DNA from: Uloborus plumipes | Taxonomy: Eukaryota > Arthropoda > Arachnida > Araneae > Uloboridae | Reading direction: 5' to 3' | Assembly (NCBI GenBank): GCA_038373865.1 | Contig: JAXGGA010001666.1 | Coordinates: 80,342-144,341, forward strand | DNA length: 64,000 bases | Shown here: positions 45,776 through 57,825 of the stretch, one piece after another | Position numbering within the stretch: the stretch's first letter is position 1 | Layout: the number at the start of each line of letters is the position of its first letter | Translations under genes and position numbers: made by a program | Notes under the pieces: generated by a model | The model's database searches: none | What the model was told of the DNA's origin: nothing | What the model saw: only the letters and a program-made list of their open reading frames with translations

Positions 45776-48700
45776 AAATGTAGTTATTTGCTTGTTGGTT
45801 TTCAGTTAGCTGGATGTTAGACATTCATGAGAAAAGAAGCTAAAAATATCCCTCTGTCTTTAACGAAAGTTAATAGATCTTATTTTTTGGAAATTATTAA
45901 AAAAAATGCATAGCGGTACTAATAGGTTAAAACATGTCAGCAATTATCCATACAAGAAATTTTGATGTTTGACAATACATGTTTCAAATAACTGATGAAA
46001 AGACAGATGGGAGAAATAAGTAAAGGTTTTCTTTCCAAATGGATCACTGAAAGGAATGAAATTTTATTCTAAAAGCAATGCAGTTCGTATTTTAAACAGG
46101 AATGTAGTATCCTTCAGAAATGCCCAAAAGTAAGTGCAAGCTTTCGTGATCTTAGAAGCAACTGAGCAGTTTTTTTCTCGGAGTACAATCTGTCTGCGTC
46201 TCTACTTTTGAGCGCAAAACATATCATTACGCATTTTATTTTAGAATTCTGAAAAAACCTTTTAAATTGGCTTGTATCGAACCATGTTGTGGTCTTTTAA
46301 AGTTTACAGTGCATTTCACATCTAGATATTTTATTCTTGAAAACATATGATTGAAAATAAAAGTTTTAGAAAAGAAGGGGACATAAAGTGTGTTAAATTT
46401 CGAAATGAATGTTGTGGTGATCACGTTTCTGAAAATTTCAAATTAATCATTTTTACATTGACGACGAAAAAAAAAGCACTCATTTAAACTGACGGTTATT
46501 GTATTGGATGTATGATGAAAATGCTTTGCATTTATTACTGTCCCTAATTAAAGGTACATAACTTTTCATTCAAGTCTCGTACAATAATATGAGAAATGCA
46601 GCTGATACAATAATTGTATCACTATGTTAAATTAAAAGCGGATAAGACTCGTTTCATAGCTAATATAATATTGGAACAATAAGAATTGTAGTTATTGAAA
46701 TATGGTAGAATGAAAACCAAATTTAAACTATTTACTATTTGTCGTAAGGAAGTCAAATAAGTTGTATCCCAAAGTTGTACAGAGTATTATAGAATATTCC
46801 TGAATATCAACGACGGATGTAGCTTTGGTTTTGGAAGGGGACAGTAATCGTTATTGTAATATTCGGGCTTAAATAAGAGTTTTGGGGCATTTTTGTTTTT
46901 GAAATATGTTTTCAAAACGCATCTTCAGGCTATTTCTGGACATTTAAAGATTTAGAGGGGGGGGGGTAGGATTTCCTGACCACACCTGGATCCACGCTGG
47001 TTGAACAGCCTGTAAAATCCTATTAGTAGAGAGATGGATCTTTTACTTTTGATTGTGATAGTTATAAGCAGAATAAGAGTCATCCAGAAGCTTACCTGCG
47101 TTAACATACTAGGTATAGTAGGCACGAAAAAAAAGGCAGAGTGGATGTCTTAAATTTGACCAATTGAGTGTGCACCAACAGTCTTTACAACAATAAACAT
47201 TGGACTTTAGGTAACAGTATGTAGAGGCAACAGTTCTTTGATAGCAGTCATTAGTAGTGCATTTTTTGTGGAATGGAAAATAGCTGTCCTTTTGACTTTA
47301 GGCATGGGTCTTAAGGTTTTTCTTAATAGGAACATGTTCCTTACAAACCAATTTTGAATACTCGAATAATGTTACAGTTCCGACGAATTAATTTAGATGT
47401 GAGGAAATAGTCTACATCGAATGCAGCTCCTAAATATTACGATATTGGTCATTTTGAACCTTATTTGTAAATAAAAATCATTTGCTCTAATAAAATTAAA
47501 GAATATAGTGTCACACACACAAAATGGGCATCAAATTCTTCAATATTCTCAGTAATATATCCTTTTAATATCAAAATGTCCCCTAGCGGCGATTTGGGAT
47601 AAAAAAAAATATATATTGTACAAACTGAAATTCCCAAGGTTTACTTTGTATGCCCATGAAATTTGGTACTGCTTCTTCCGATATTTTACTCCTTAGAGCA
47701 CCTTAACTTATTTTATATCCATCTGTTTTATGAAACTCAGTCCTTTTAGAAACCAGACTACATAAGATATCACGGCCATGTGACATAATTTGAGAGGTTG
47801 GGACAAGAAAACAGGTGGAATCAGCAAATGGCATAATTGCCAGTAAACTTAGAGATGTTTCATAACCAAAATTCTTACTAACTGCTCACATAATAATAAA
47901 AACAATTTAACACGATTCGAACATTCAGAAAAAAAAAAAAAAACAATGTTTTTTTCCCCAAGATTTAGTATAAACCAATCAACTGATCCATGCATTTCTT
48001 TTGAGAGAAAGCTTTGTTGAAGAGGAACTTTTTCAATTTTTGCTTTTCCAGATGCTTTCCCTTATTTTCCAAGAATTCACATCATATTTAATATCAGCCT
48101 CCTTCAAGTCTGATATTTATTAAAGCGATTACTTCTAAATTAAGTTTATGTTAATTTGTGGTGTATGTGCTTAATTAATTACTTGTACCTTACTCCTTGA
48201 GTCTTGAGGGTAAAAACTTTCATGGAAATAGCAAGGACCAAGCAATACTCTTCCTGCCGCAGTGTGAGATGCGAGCAGAACAATACAACCAGCTCCATGC
48301 CATTTGAAAGAAAGATTCACGTTCGTACCCCCTCCTCCTGAACAAACCTATTAAAATTTCGAAAGGCATCAGTTTTCTTTGTCTCTTGTTTCCCCTTTCA
48401 TTTATTGGGCCAGAGATTCTCAGGCCTATATGTGTCAATCTATTCACGTTCCAAAAATGATACTTTTCCTCGTCATTATCGCGCAAATTAGAGCACGAAC
48501 GATTTCTTTACCGTATAAAATCCCGCGTCTTTATTAAAGCCCTATGGTTCCGTTAAACCCCAAATTTATTAGCTTCATTTTAAAGCAATTGAAGTTCATA
48601 TAATTATTAACTTTTGTGGTTTAATATAACTTTTTTATTTCACAAGAACTTTCAAGTTAAATGGAATATACTGTTACGTATTGGACAGTTTCTGGTTGCA

Positions 48701-49544
48701 AGAATTATATATATACAATCATTTTAATCAAATATAATTTTCTCCTGTATTTTATTACATAGTGTAATTGTGCATTACTAATAAGGCCACTATTTTATGT
48801 AATTTTTACTGTAAACTGAATATTCAGAAAATAAATTATTTTAGGCCGAAACTTCTGACTCACACCTCATGATTCGGCCGGGCTGAAGCTTCGGTGAAAT
48901 GGCCGAACCTTCGTTCCATCTCCAGCGCTGTAATTTATTCAATCTTTTAATTTCTATTAACTAATTTTTAAAAAAACGATGTTGTAATTAAAGCGCATCG
49001 AAAAGAGTTTACGGTTTTTTTGCCGCTTTGATATACTCTTACACCAAAACCACTTTAGTTTGTGCGGCGTTAACATTTTTGAAGTTTCAGTCATCAGTTT
49101 ACTACAACATAAGTTTTCATTACAATGTGATGTAGCTCGTTTAGAGTGTGTCAAGATATAAACTTACATCCTGACTGGTTGTTTTCCTCAATTTCATTTT
49201 TTAAACTAAATATTTCTTGCAGTATTTTATAAATATACATATTAAAGAATGTTCAGGGAAATGTGATAACCTTCGCTTCGGGAGAAAAAACATCAGAGTT
49301 TATATTCTCTGCTTTAGTTCCTTGGTGAAAGATATCACACTTATGTTTTTCAATGCTTCGATGCTTCAACGTGATCGAATACCATTAAATGAGCAAATAA
49401 TGGAACATTTAGTGATCCGGTCTTTTTGTTTTTTGAAGAAAGCTTGAGCTTTGCGATGCTTAAAGCTGAACAAAAATGATATCACGTCAATTCGCGTGCT
49501 TACTAAAATAAGCCATTTCGCTGTTCGTTTACCTCAACATACTA
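45776..49544. other. Intronic AT-rich DNA
   Basis: A poly-G stretch lies near 46958-46967. Open frames such as 48220-48486 (minus) show no domain I recognise. Confidence 0.55.
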
Positions 49545-49677
49545 TAGTCCGTGGAGTTAGTGCAAACATATTTCACTTCCGGATACCAGTCTGAAATTTT
49601 ATGTGGGGCCTAAATTCACATAGGAGGTCAAAAAAACGCCGGGAGACACTTGATCGGAGGTCAAGGTCATTCCGTGA

Positions 49678-51566
49678 TGACGTCATCAAAATGGCCGCTT
49701 TTACAGGTAAATACGTTCGTTTAACTGCTTAAAACTCCATCATAGATTGAAATATTGCAAAACTCAAACATATCATCTGAAAGCTCTTTAAAAGAGCTAT
49801 TACGAAAGATTTAATTTTTCTTTCTGAGGTCAAGTTCTCACCTGTAATGACGTCATCAAGATGGCCGCTTTTACAGGTAAATACGTTTAACTCCCCCTAA
49901 AACTCCATCATAGATTCAAATATTGCAAAACTCAAATATATCATCTGAAAGCTCTTTAAAAGAGCTATTTAAAAAAATTAATTTTTCTTTCAAAGGTCAA
50001 AGGCCCACCTGTGATGACGTCATCAAAATAGCCGCTTTTACAGGTAACTACGTTTGTTTAACTCCCCTTAAAACTCCATCATAGATTCAAATATTGCAAA
50101 ACTCAAACATATCATCTGAAAGCCCTTTAAAAGAGCTATTTAGAAAAAATTAATTTTTCTTTCTGAGGTCAAGGGCCCACCTGTAATGACGTCATAAAAA
50201 TGGCCGCTTTTACAGGTAAATACGTTTGTTTAACTTCCCCTAAAACTCCATCATATATTTAAATATTTCAAAACTCAACTATATCATCTGAAAGCGCTTT
50301 AAAAGATCTATTTATAAAGATATAATTTTTCTTTCTGAGGTCAAGGGTTCACCTGTGATGACGTCATCAAAATGGTCGCTTTTGCAGGTAAATACGTTCG
50401 TTTAACTGCTTAAAACTCCATCATAGATTCAAATATTTCAAAACTCAAATACATCAACTGAAAACTCTTTAAAAGAGCTATTTAGAAAGATTTATTTTTT
50501 CTTTCTAAGGTCAAGGGCCCACCTGTGATGACGTCATCAAAATGGCCGCTTTTACAGGTAAATACGTTTGTTTAACTCCCCCTAAAACTCCATCATAGAT
50601 TCAAATATTGCAAAACTCAAACATATCATCTGAAAGCTCTTTAAAAGAGCTATCTAGAAAAATATAATTTTTCTTTCTAAGGTCAAGGGCCCACCTGTAA
50701 TGACGTCATCAAAGTGGCCGCTTTTACAGGTAAATACGTTTGTTTAACTCCCTCTAAAACTCCATCATAGATTCAAATATTACAAAACTCAAACATATCA
50801 TCTGAAAGATCTTTAAAAGAGCTATTTAGAAAGATTTTTTTTTCTTTCTAAGGTCAAGGGCCCCCCTGTGATGACGTCATCAAAATGGCCGCTTTTACAG
50901 GTAAATACGTTTGTTTAACTCCCCCTAAAACTCCATCATACATTCAAATATTGCAAAACTCAAATATATCATCTGAAAGCTCTTTAAAAGAGCTATCTAG
51001 AAAAATTTAATTTTTCTTTCTAAGGTCAAGGGCCCACCTGTAATGACGTCATCAAAGTGGCCGCTTTTACAGGTAAATACGTTTGTTTAACTCCCTCTAA
51101 AACTCCATCATAGATTCAAATATTACAAAACTCAAATATATCATCTGAAAGCTCTTTAAAAGAGCTATTTAGAAAGATTTAATTTTTCTTTCTAAGGTCA
51201 AGGGAACATCTGTGATGACGTCATCAAAATGGCCGCTTTTACAGGTAAATACGTTTGTTTAACTCCCCCTAAAACTCCATCATACATTCAAATATTGCAA
51301 AACTCAAATATATCATCTAAAAGCTCTTTAAAAGAGCTATCTAGAAAGATTTAATTTTCTTTCTAATTTTAAGGGTCCACCTGTGATGACGTCATCAAAA
51401 TGGCCGCTTTTACAGGTAAATACGTTTGTTTAACTCCCCCTAAAACTCCATCATAGATTCAATTATTGCAAAACTCAAATATATCATCTGAAAGCTCTTT
51501 AAAAGAACTATTTAGAAAGATTTAATTTTTCTTTCTGAGGTCAAGGTCCCACCTGTAATGACGTCA
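49678..51566 (+). repeat. Forward satellite array, ~171-bp unit x 11
   Basis: TGACGTCA starts at 49678, 49848, 50015, 50187, 50359, 50529, 50701, 50872, 51044, 51216, 51387 and 51559 (spacing 167-172). Each unit reads TGACGTCATCAAAATGGCCG, then TTTTACAGGTAAATACGTT, ACTCCATCATAGATTCAAAT, the palindrome AGCTCTTTAAAAGAGCT (or a one-base variant) and TTTCTTTCTAAGGTCAAGGG. Confidence 0.97.
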
Positions 51567-51582
51567 TCAAAATGGCCTCAAA

Positions 51583-52273
51583 TGACGTCATCACAGGTGG
51601 GCCCTTGACCTTAGAAAGAAAAATTAAATCTTTCTAGATAGCTCTTTTAAAGAGCTTTTAGATGATATATTTGAGTTTTGCAATATTTGAATCTATGATG
51701 GAGTTTTAGGGGGAGTTAAACAAACGTATTTACCTGTTAAAGCGGCCATTTTGATGACGTCAGTACAGGTGGGACCTTGACCTCAGAAAGAAAAATTAAA
51801 TATTTCTAAATAGCTCTTTTAAAGAGCTTTCAGATGATATATTTGAGTTTTGCAATATTTTAATCTATGATGGAGTTTTAAGCAGTTAAACGAACGCATT
51901 TACTTGTAAAAGCGGCCATTTTGATGACGTCATCACAGGTGAGCCCTTGACCTCAGAAAGAAAAATTAAATCTTTATAAATAGATCTTTTAAAGCGCTTT
52001 CAGATGATATAGTTGAGTTTTGAAATATTTAAATCTATGATGGAGTTTTAGGGGGAGTTAAACAAGCGTATTTACCTGTAAAAGTGGCCATTTTGATGAC
52101 GTCATTACAGGTGGGCCCTTGACCTCAGAAAGAAAAATTAAATATTTCTAAATAGCTCTTTTAAAGAGCTTTCAGATGATACATTTGAGTTTTGCAATAT
52201 TTTAATCTATGTTGGAGTTTTAAGCAATTAAACGAACGTATTACCTGTAAAAGCGGCCATCTTGATGACGTCA
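51583..52273 (-). repeat. Inverted satellite array, 4 units
   Basis: The same unit on the minus strand, with TGACGTCA at 51583, 51755, 51925, 52097 and 52266. The switch between 51566 and 51583 is an abrupt head-to-head junction with the GGCC core shortened. Confidence 0.95.
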
Positions 52274-52415
52274 TCACGGGAGTTCATGACCCCTGATCAA
52301 GTGTCTCCCGGCGGTTTTTTGTTCTTATATATGTACCTAAGCTCTGTACCAAATTTCACACTGGTATCCGGAAGTGAAATATTTCGGCTGTTTTTGTCGC
52401 TAACTCCACAGACTA

Positions 52416-53011
52416 CTAGGAAACATTAGTTTCAGGATGGCGTAATATTGCACAATTTTTTCTCGCGTAAAATTACAAAAAAAATCGGCAGTTAAAAAAG
52501 TGACTATTCTTTATTCGTTTATTTATGTTTAGTACATTAGCGGTTATATTATTGTCCTACTTTTCGAAATCTACTGCTGAAGAAGTCAATGTGAACTGAA
52601 TCCAAAGCTGAAACCGATTTTCTCTTTTGAGGAGACTATTTTCCGTTATCCAAAGTAGAACTGCATGTTTTTGAAGACTTTTAACTGCATTTCGTGATTA
52701 TTCCCTAATTTTAAGAAAAAGCAACAGATTTCAATTTCCATACCCTGTCTGATTCAAAACGAAGTATCTGAGAGATCTTCATCATTATGCCGCAGATGCC
52801 TCTCTTCAGCTTCTTCCTTTGCGCTGACGTCATTAAATCACGCATTCACAGCTAACATGAGTGCTGTTGCTCTTTATCGCCATGTTGGATATTAATCAAT
52901 ACATTATATCTGCCATAACAAAAAAACTCCAAAAATAAACCTAAATGCACATTTTTTTTAAAAATAAGCGTAATGAGTAAACAATCATTGTGTGTGGAAA
53001 ATAATAGTTAT
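52416..53011. other. Intronic DNA
   Basis: Nothing recognised. Confidence 0.6.
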
Positions 53012-53245
53012 CTGTGGCTTGGTTCTAAAAGGGCCAATGTCAATTTTTTCACATTCTGTGTTATTTACATCAAAAGTTTCCAATTTAGTAAAACTCTAAT
53101 TCTACAAAGGCCAATGTCTATATAATATTATATAGACATTGGCCTTTGTAGAATTAGTTTTACTAAATTGGAAACTTTTGATGTAAATAGCATAAGAAAA
53201 ACATTGGCCCTTTTAGACATTGGCCCTTTTAGAACCAAGCCACAG
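53012..53245. mobile_element. 234-bp near-perfect palindrome (foldback MITE)
   Basis: CTGTGGCTTGGTTCTAAAAG at the left matches the reverse complement of the right end, and pairing continues almost to the centre at 53126/53127 (TAATATTA). The right arm carries a small extra CCCTTTTAGACATTGG duplication. It lies in the intron 28 bp from the donor of the 53274-53491 exon. Confidence 0.9.
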
Positions 53246-53273
53246 GTATACATTTACATTCAATAAATATTAC

Positions 53274-53491
53274 CTTTTTAACAAAGTCCTTATCCCTTGG
53301 AGCTAAGCTGACAAGGACAACGATGTGAGAAATCGCAGAAAGCGAGCCGCACAATAAGCACCATCGCAGAGAGAGTGGCAGCATGGAGTAGGTAACGAAC
53401 ACGACAAAAATTACTCGCCAAGGTCCACCTAGGTCCAAGCTGCCTGTCATTAGCACAGCTGTCTTGTTCACCGCATCAACACCAAGGCTCG
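53274..53491 (-). CDS. ADCY8-like: Adenylyl cyclase exon: membrane bundle 1 segment
   Basis: This is the most 5' exon seen. The acceptor is TTTCAG before CG at 53491 and the donor is AAG/GTAATA below 53274. It enters with two bases completing a codon and leaves in phase 0, giving 72 full codons from SLGVDAVNKT to DKDFVKK. Two hydrophobic helices are visible, around WRVIFVVFVTYSMLPLSL and LLCGSLSAISHIVVLVSL, joined by the RW typical of the first six-helix bundle of membrane cyclases. The GTG at 53471 is an ordinary internal valine codon, not a start. Phase 0 fits the next exon at 30979. The residues upstream are not in any exon I could recognise. A palindromic MITE ends only 28 bp past the donor. 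Confidence 0.88.
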
Positions 53492-53610
53492 CTGAAATGA
53501 AGAACGATATTCATTGCACCTCAAGATTTCACTATCATACAAACCATAACATAAAACTATTTCGAGTATATTCGATAAAGTTACTTGCATTAAAATTTTA
53601 TCACTACATA

Positions 53611-55028
53611 CACTGTTCGACATTGAAAATGCAACACCAAGAAGGAATGGTCAAAAATTGATGAAATTTGGTAAGAAGACAGAGACAGCATGGAACAATA
53701 AGTGATATTTATTTCAAAATAAATAGGCAAAATTTAGAGCGAGGACGGCGTCGGCTCAGTAAGAAGTAGGACCACCGCGGACAGCGATGCACGAAGAAAC
53801 ACGTCTAGGCATGGAGTCAATAAGCCTGCGGATGGTGTCCTGAGGGATGGCACTCCATTCCCTGTCAACCATTTGCCACAGTTCGTCCTCTGAACGAGGC
53901 AGTGACAGGTTCTGCAAACGGCGTCCAATCACGTCCCACACATGTTCGATTGGTGACAAGTCAGGAGAGTATGGTGGCCAGGAAAGCATCTGTACACCTC
54001 GTAGAGCATGTTGGCTGATTCGAGCACTGTGAGGCCGGGCGTTATCCTGTTGAAAATTGCATTTGGCAGACCCTGAAGGTAGGGGATTGCCACCGGCCGC
54101 AGTACATTATCTACATATCGTTGGGCCGTCATAGTGCCCCGAATACGAGCTAGAGGTGATACGGAATTGTATGCAATTGTGCCCCAAACCATTATGCCAC
54201 GTTGTCGCGCTGTGGGGCGTTCCACAGTTACTGCCGGATTCGATCTTTCTCCACGTCGACGCCACACACGTATGCGATGACTATCGGTGGACAAACAGAA
54301 GCGGGATTCATCAGAGAACACTACGGTTTGCCATTCTGCCATCCACGTCGCTCTGGTCCGGCACCATTCCAAACGTTGGAGTCTGTGCTGTGAGGTCAAT
54401 GGCAGTCTTCTTAGCGGGGGCCGTGATTGCAGGCCACGTGCAACCAGTCAACGGGAAATGGTTCTGCTCGACGCAGGAACATCCATGGTACCTTGCACGT
54501 GCTGCAGAATCAGCGTACGAGTGACTTGCGGGTCCGCCACAGCTTGTCGGTGAATCCGTCGATCCAAGCGGTCTGACGTCCCTCTGGCTGCACCTGCACC
54601 CCTCAATGTGGCTACATTTCCTCTTTCCAACCATCTCCGACACAGCCGATGCCCAGTGCTTGCATCCATGTGGGTATCAGCTGCAATTTGACGTATGGAC
54701 CAACCTCCCTTCTCAGTCCGATCACCATACCCCTTGTAAAGTCGTCTATATGCTAGAAGTGTCTTCGTTGAGGACGGCGTGGCATTTCCTCCTATCACAC
54801 GTATCCTTCGAGACAAAAACCAAATTTCTCCGATAATTAGTCTGGCAGAAAAACCAACATGAACATAGCCCACTTTTCAACTTCATTCTCTTATATCTTA
54901 CTTCACGTGCGTCGGAGAGCTGCGCATTTCATATCATTTGCATAACTCAGTGACGTGCGTCTACGGTAAAATTTGCATGAATTTCTGACCACTCCTTCTT
55001 GATGTTGCATTTTCAATGTCGAGCAGTG
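53611..55028 (-). mobile_element. Tc1-like transposon, TA flanked, inactive
   Basis: A 1418-bp element with about 49-bp inverted ends: CACTGTTCGACATTGAAAAT at 53611 and, on the other strand, CACTGCTCGACATTGAAAAT from 55028. TA lies on each side. The transposase runs on the minus strand with several lesions. It sits 119 bp upstream of the first cyclase exon seen. Confidence 0.95.
53756..54785 (-). pseudogene. Tc1-like transposase, DD32E-type spacing
   Basis: The ATG at 54785 gives MPRRPQRRHF and then a TAG at codon 11. A frameshift near 54700 leads into GGWSIRQIAADTHMDASTGH (HTH) through SSRTISR, then an in-frame TGA near 54449. The same frame continues with EWQTVVFSDESRF (first Asp) and GIMVWGTIAYNS to PYLQGLPNAIF. 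A one-base shift at the T-run near 54049 leads to QQDNARPHSARIS (second Asp), SPDLSPIEHVWDVIGRRL (Glu) and the terminus RGGPTSY. The catalytic residues survive, but there are 32 residues between the second Asp and Glu rather than 34. Two stops and two shifts make it dead. Confidence 0.92.
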
Positions 55029-57825
55029 TATTATTATCAATGGTAGTTATAATATACAGGTTGATTATAATTAAAGCTGCGATTTCAAAACGCTCTAAGT
55101 TTAAAACTGCTTGTGAGAATAATTTGATATTTTATTAGAACAATTGCGAATCCATGGGATTTTGTTCGGCGAATTAGAAAATAATAGTTAATAATAAACC
55201 AGAATTCTCCGATTGATGGCACTGTTAAGGTCACATTGCTGTTGCAAAGGCATGCTTTTTCCTAACGTGTTTCATGCGAATCGCACTCATAGCACCGGTA
55301 GAGATACCCTTTGATCTGATGGGCCGTGATGGTGGGGGCCTCTTCGTGGTGCAGTCTGGGTAACTTTAAATACCCACAGACCTTTTACAGATTTTTTTTT
55401 GTCATGTGCCAGCCAGGCTGGCAATTTGGGGTGCGCTGCTTCACTTTCCCAACTGTACCGTAATTTGGTGTGAAGTCCGAGACCTTTTACAGATATTTGA
55501 CCAGATTAGTATTCGCTACTGAAATGGTAAACTAACTAGGCGATGGACGCCACCGGACCAGATTTGTATCTGAATACACGAATCCAAATAAAAAAAACAT
55601 CAGTATTTACATTTAAAAGTTAACCTCAACTGATTAAATTGCACAAGAAATCCTCGACTACTTTGAGCAAAAAATCAATTAATAAATAAATAAAAAACTA
55701 AATATAAATGTCAAGAGAAAAACTTTTGCAGCAATGAAAAAAAATGTCTTTTGCAATTTCAAATTTTCCTTTCTGTTATATTTTTCAAAACTCCAGACAC
55801 GAATTTAGGACCATATTGTCTACCTGCAGTAGAAATTTGAAAGCATTTCGCCGAGTAGTTTTCTTTTTAATCATATATTTGCATATTGTCTAAACTTTTG
55901 CATCGCAGTGTACACAATTAGGTTAATATTTAGAGAAGGAAATAATTTTAAATCTGAGATGGTGCGACGAAAAGTATTGTGTCCTTTATTTATTTGAAGC
56001 TTAGAGATAGTTAAATCAATTTAGGAAACTTTTTCCTCGAAAGATATTTGCTAGGACTTCATTAACTTGCTTCTCATTCATTACAAAATATTTATTCAAG
56101 TAATTTTGTTAGGTGTAAGAATGAACATTAACGTGGAATTTAAAAAAAAAAAAAAAACCCAGAAAACTAAAATATTTCTTTATCAGGACTTCGAACTAAA
56201 TTTCCCGAATCGTAAAGTGTATCACATATATAAATAGTTACTGCGTCCTTTTTTAATTGAAATGGCAAATTCCTTCTAAACGAGAAAGTCAATCTATAAC
56301 AAAACATAAACAGGAAACATGTTTTTCTATCTTACTTTTAAATTTTGCACTAAATTTGAATGTATGAGTACAAAAGCTATAAATTCTCTCATTCTTGTGT
56401 TACAACAGACTCTTATCAGTTATAAAAATAAATTGAAATTTTTATTCTTAAAGAACAATATTACAGTTTATATACAGCTTAATACTTTCGGTAACTGCTC
56501 CTCAGGATTTTTATTTTCTTCGTTTTATAATTTTGAACCAATTGATGCTATTTTTATCGTTTTTGTTTCAAAGGGTTCGATCATATTATGTTGGATTTCT
56601 GTTTGCAAATGAGATTAATTTTCCCCTAGTATGTTTTTCAAACTTATTTTAAAGTAACTTATTTTTCTGTAATAAAGAAGTATATTTTTGAATTTTAAGA
56701 ATTATAGCAAAGTAAGTCCTGTGCCTTACAATTAAACTATAAACTATTTATTTTTAGGAACACTTGGCATGAGATACTGAAGTAATGCGATTAATCAATT
56801 ACCAGGGTTCCTCAAGTTGTGATATTAGATTATTGCAACTGCACATATTTCTGCCGCAGTTTCAGGTAAATGCAATTTAATACTTATGTAGTCTAATATG
56901 CGCACTTGTAAGCAAACTTACGAAATTACTTTAAACGGTTGTCCCAAAAGTAATTGAATTGTCTTATTAAAAACACCAAAAGCAAGGAAATATTCTTTGA
57001 TTGTTACCGTTTGATCCATTTACTACATTACTGAAACTGTTCTACAATAACGTTATAACAATCAAATTTACGCTTGAGAACCTTCAATGGGTATTAGGCT
57101 GATTGCATCGAAGAAGCTAATTTGGAAATTGAATTCCGTTAGAACTTTTCCAAGTATTTCTAACTTACTTCTCAATCTCAAGGGACTCTCTCGTTTACTA
57201 ACACGATTCTCAGCCTGTGTCAATGAAATCTTAATTAGATTTTAAAGCCCGATTTTTCAAATAACAGGGCTGTTCGTCGAGCTAATTAAGTTTTATTTTC
57301 TTACTTGTTTAAAAATATCCCCATGTAATTGCTGCGAGTTGCAATGTAAAATCAACAAAATCACTTCTTTTTTCGGCAATTGTATTGATTTTTTTTTTCA
57401 TTATTGATATCGTACTGCATGACATGCCTATTTTTAATTCGCTTTTATTAGTTGCACATGTGGGTTTGTTTGTATGTATGTAACTCTGAATAAAATTCAT
57501 GTTCTTTGTAAATGTAAAAGAAATATATTTAATACTATTAGTAGTGCTAAAGGCTAAACTGTATTACATGTCGATGCATTATGAGTGCATGTTATTTTAG
57601 AGAGCGAATATTCACTTGTTTTGAAAATCAGAGGAAAATCAGTTAGAGTATCATGAAATATAGTTTGATTAACTCTAAAAGCGTATGTTTCAGTTTTTTT
57701 AAACTCTATTTGATTATTCACTTGAACATGTATGAAACGGTGGGAAAATTAATTAAAGATGAATGTTGCGAAGAAAAAATAACTCATACATATCATTAAA
57801 TCGTTTTTCAAACGTTAGTTCTAAC
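55029..57825. other. DNA upstream of the first exon seen, probably intron
   Basis: ACAGGTTGATTATAATTAAA near 55056 resembles a mariner-type terminus and the following ~500 bp, less AT-rich than their surroundings, may be a relic. No exon recognised. Confidence 0.4.

Larger units (their letters stand above)
49545..52415. mobile_element. 2.9-kb satellite foldback element
   Basis: The outer ends are inverted: left TAGTCCGTGGAGTTAG at 49545 and right (other strand) TAGTCTGTGGAGTTAG ending 52415. Both are followed by TATTTCACTTCCGGATACCA and then a GGAGACACTTGATC stretch. A CTA lies outside each end, a possible 3-bp target duplication. Inside, tandem units of about 171 bp run forward (12 TGACGTCA anchors at 49678 to 51559), then flip at about 51570 and run inverted (5 anchors at 51583 to 52266). 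No coding capacity is seen. The element is an asymmetric giant hairpin and its transposition class is unclear. Confidence 0.85.
7291..53491 (-). other. ADCY8-like: Adenylyl cyclase locus, internal part (7 exons)
   Basis: Seven minus-strand exons join in phase into 1076 nt, which is two bases completing a codon plus 358 codons. In transcript order the intervening introns are 22,294, 7,946, 9,520, 1,572, 1,839 and 1,954 bp. All donors are GT and all acceptors AG. The product is a class III membrane adenylyl cyclase making cAMP from ATP at the plasma membrane. The part seen covers the end of transmembrane bundle 1, the signalling helix and C1a. Phrases such as [12 protein letters not shown] and [17 protein letters not shown] resemble vertebrate AC8 and fly Ac78C more than AC5/6, AC1 or AC2, judged from memory. 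The N-terminus, C1b, second bundle and C2 domain are not visible here, so the gene extends past at least one window edge. Confidence 0.9.

Noticed and set aside
48842..48925. GGCCGAA-rich inverted stretch as a MITE
   Set aside because: Pairing is short and patchy and no target duplication could be seen.
49678..52273. Regular array resembling CRISPR at first glance
   Set aside because: Units are ~171 bp and repeated in full with no unique spacers, the array inverts on itself, and the DNA is eukaryotic.
53469..53471. GTG as a start codon of the membrane exon
   Set aside because: The frame continues upstream to a good TTTCAG acceptor and the GTG is an internal Val.
54156..54836. Plus-strand open frames over the 53.6-55.0 kb element
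   Set aside because: Antisense shadows of the minus-strand transposase, whose DDE motifs are clear.
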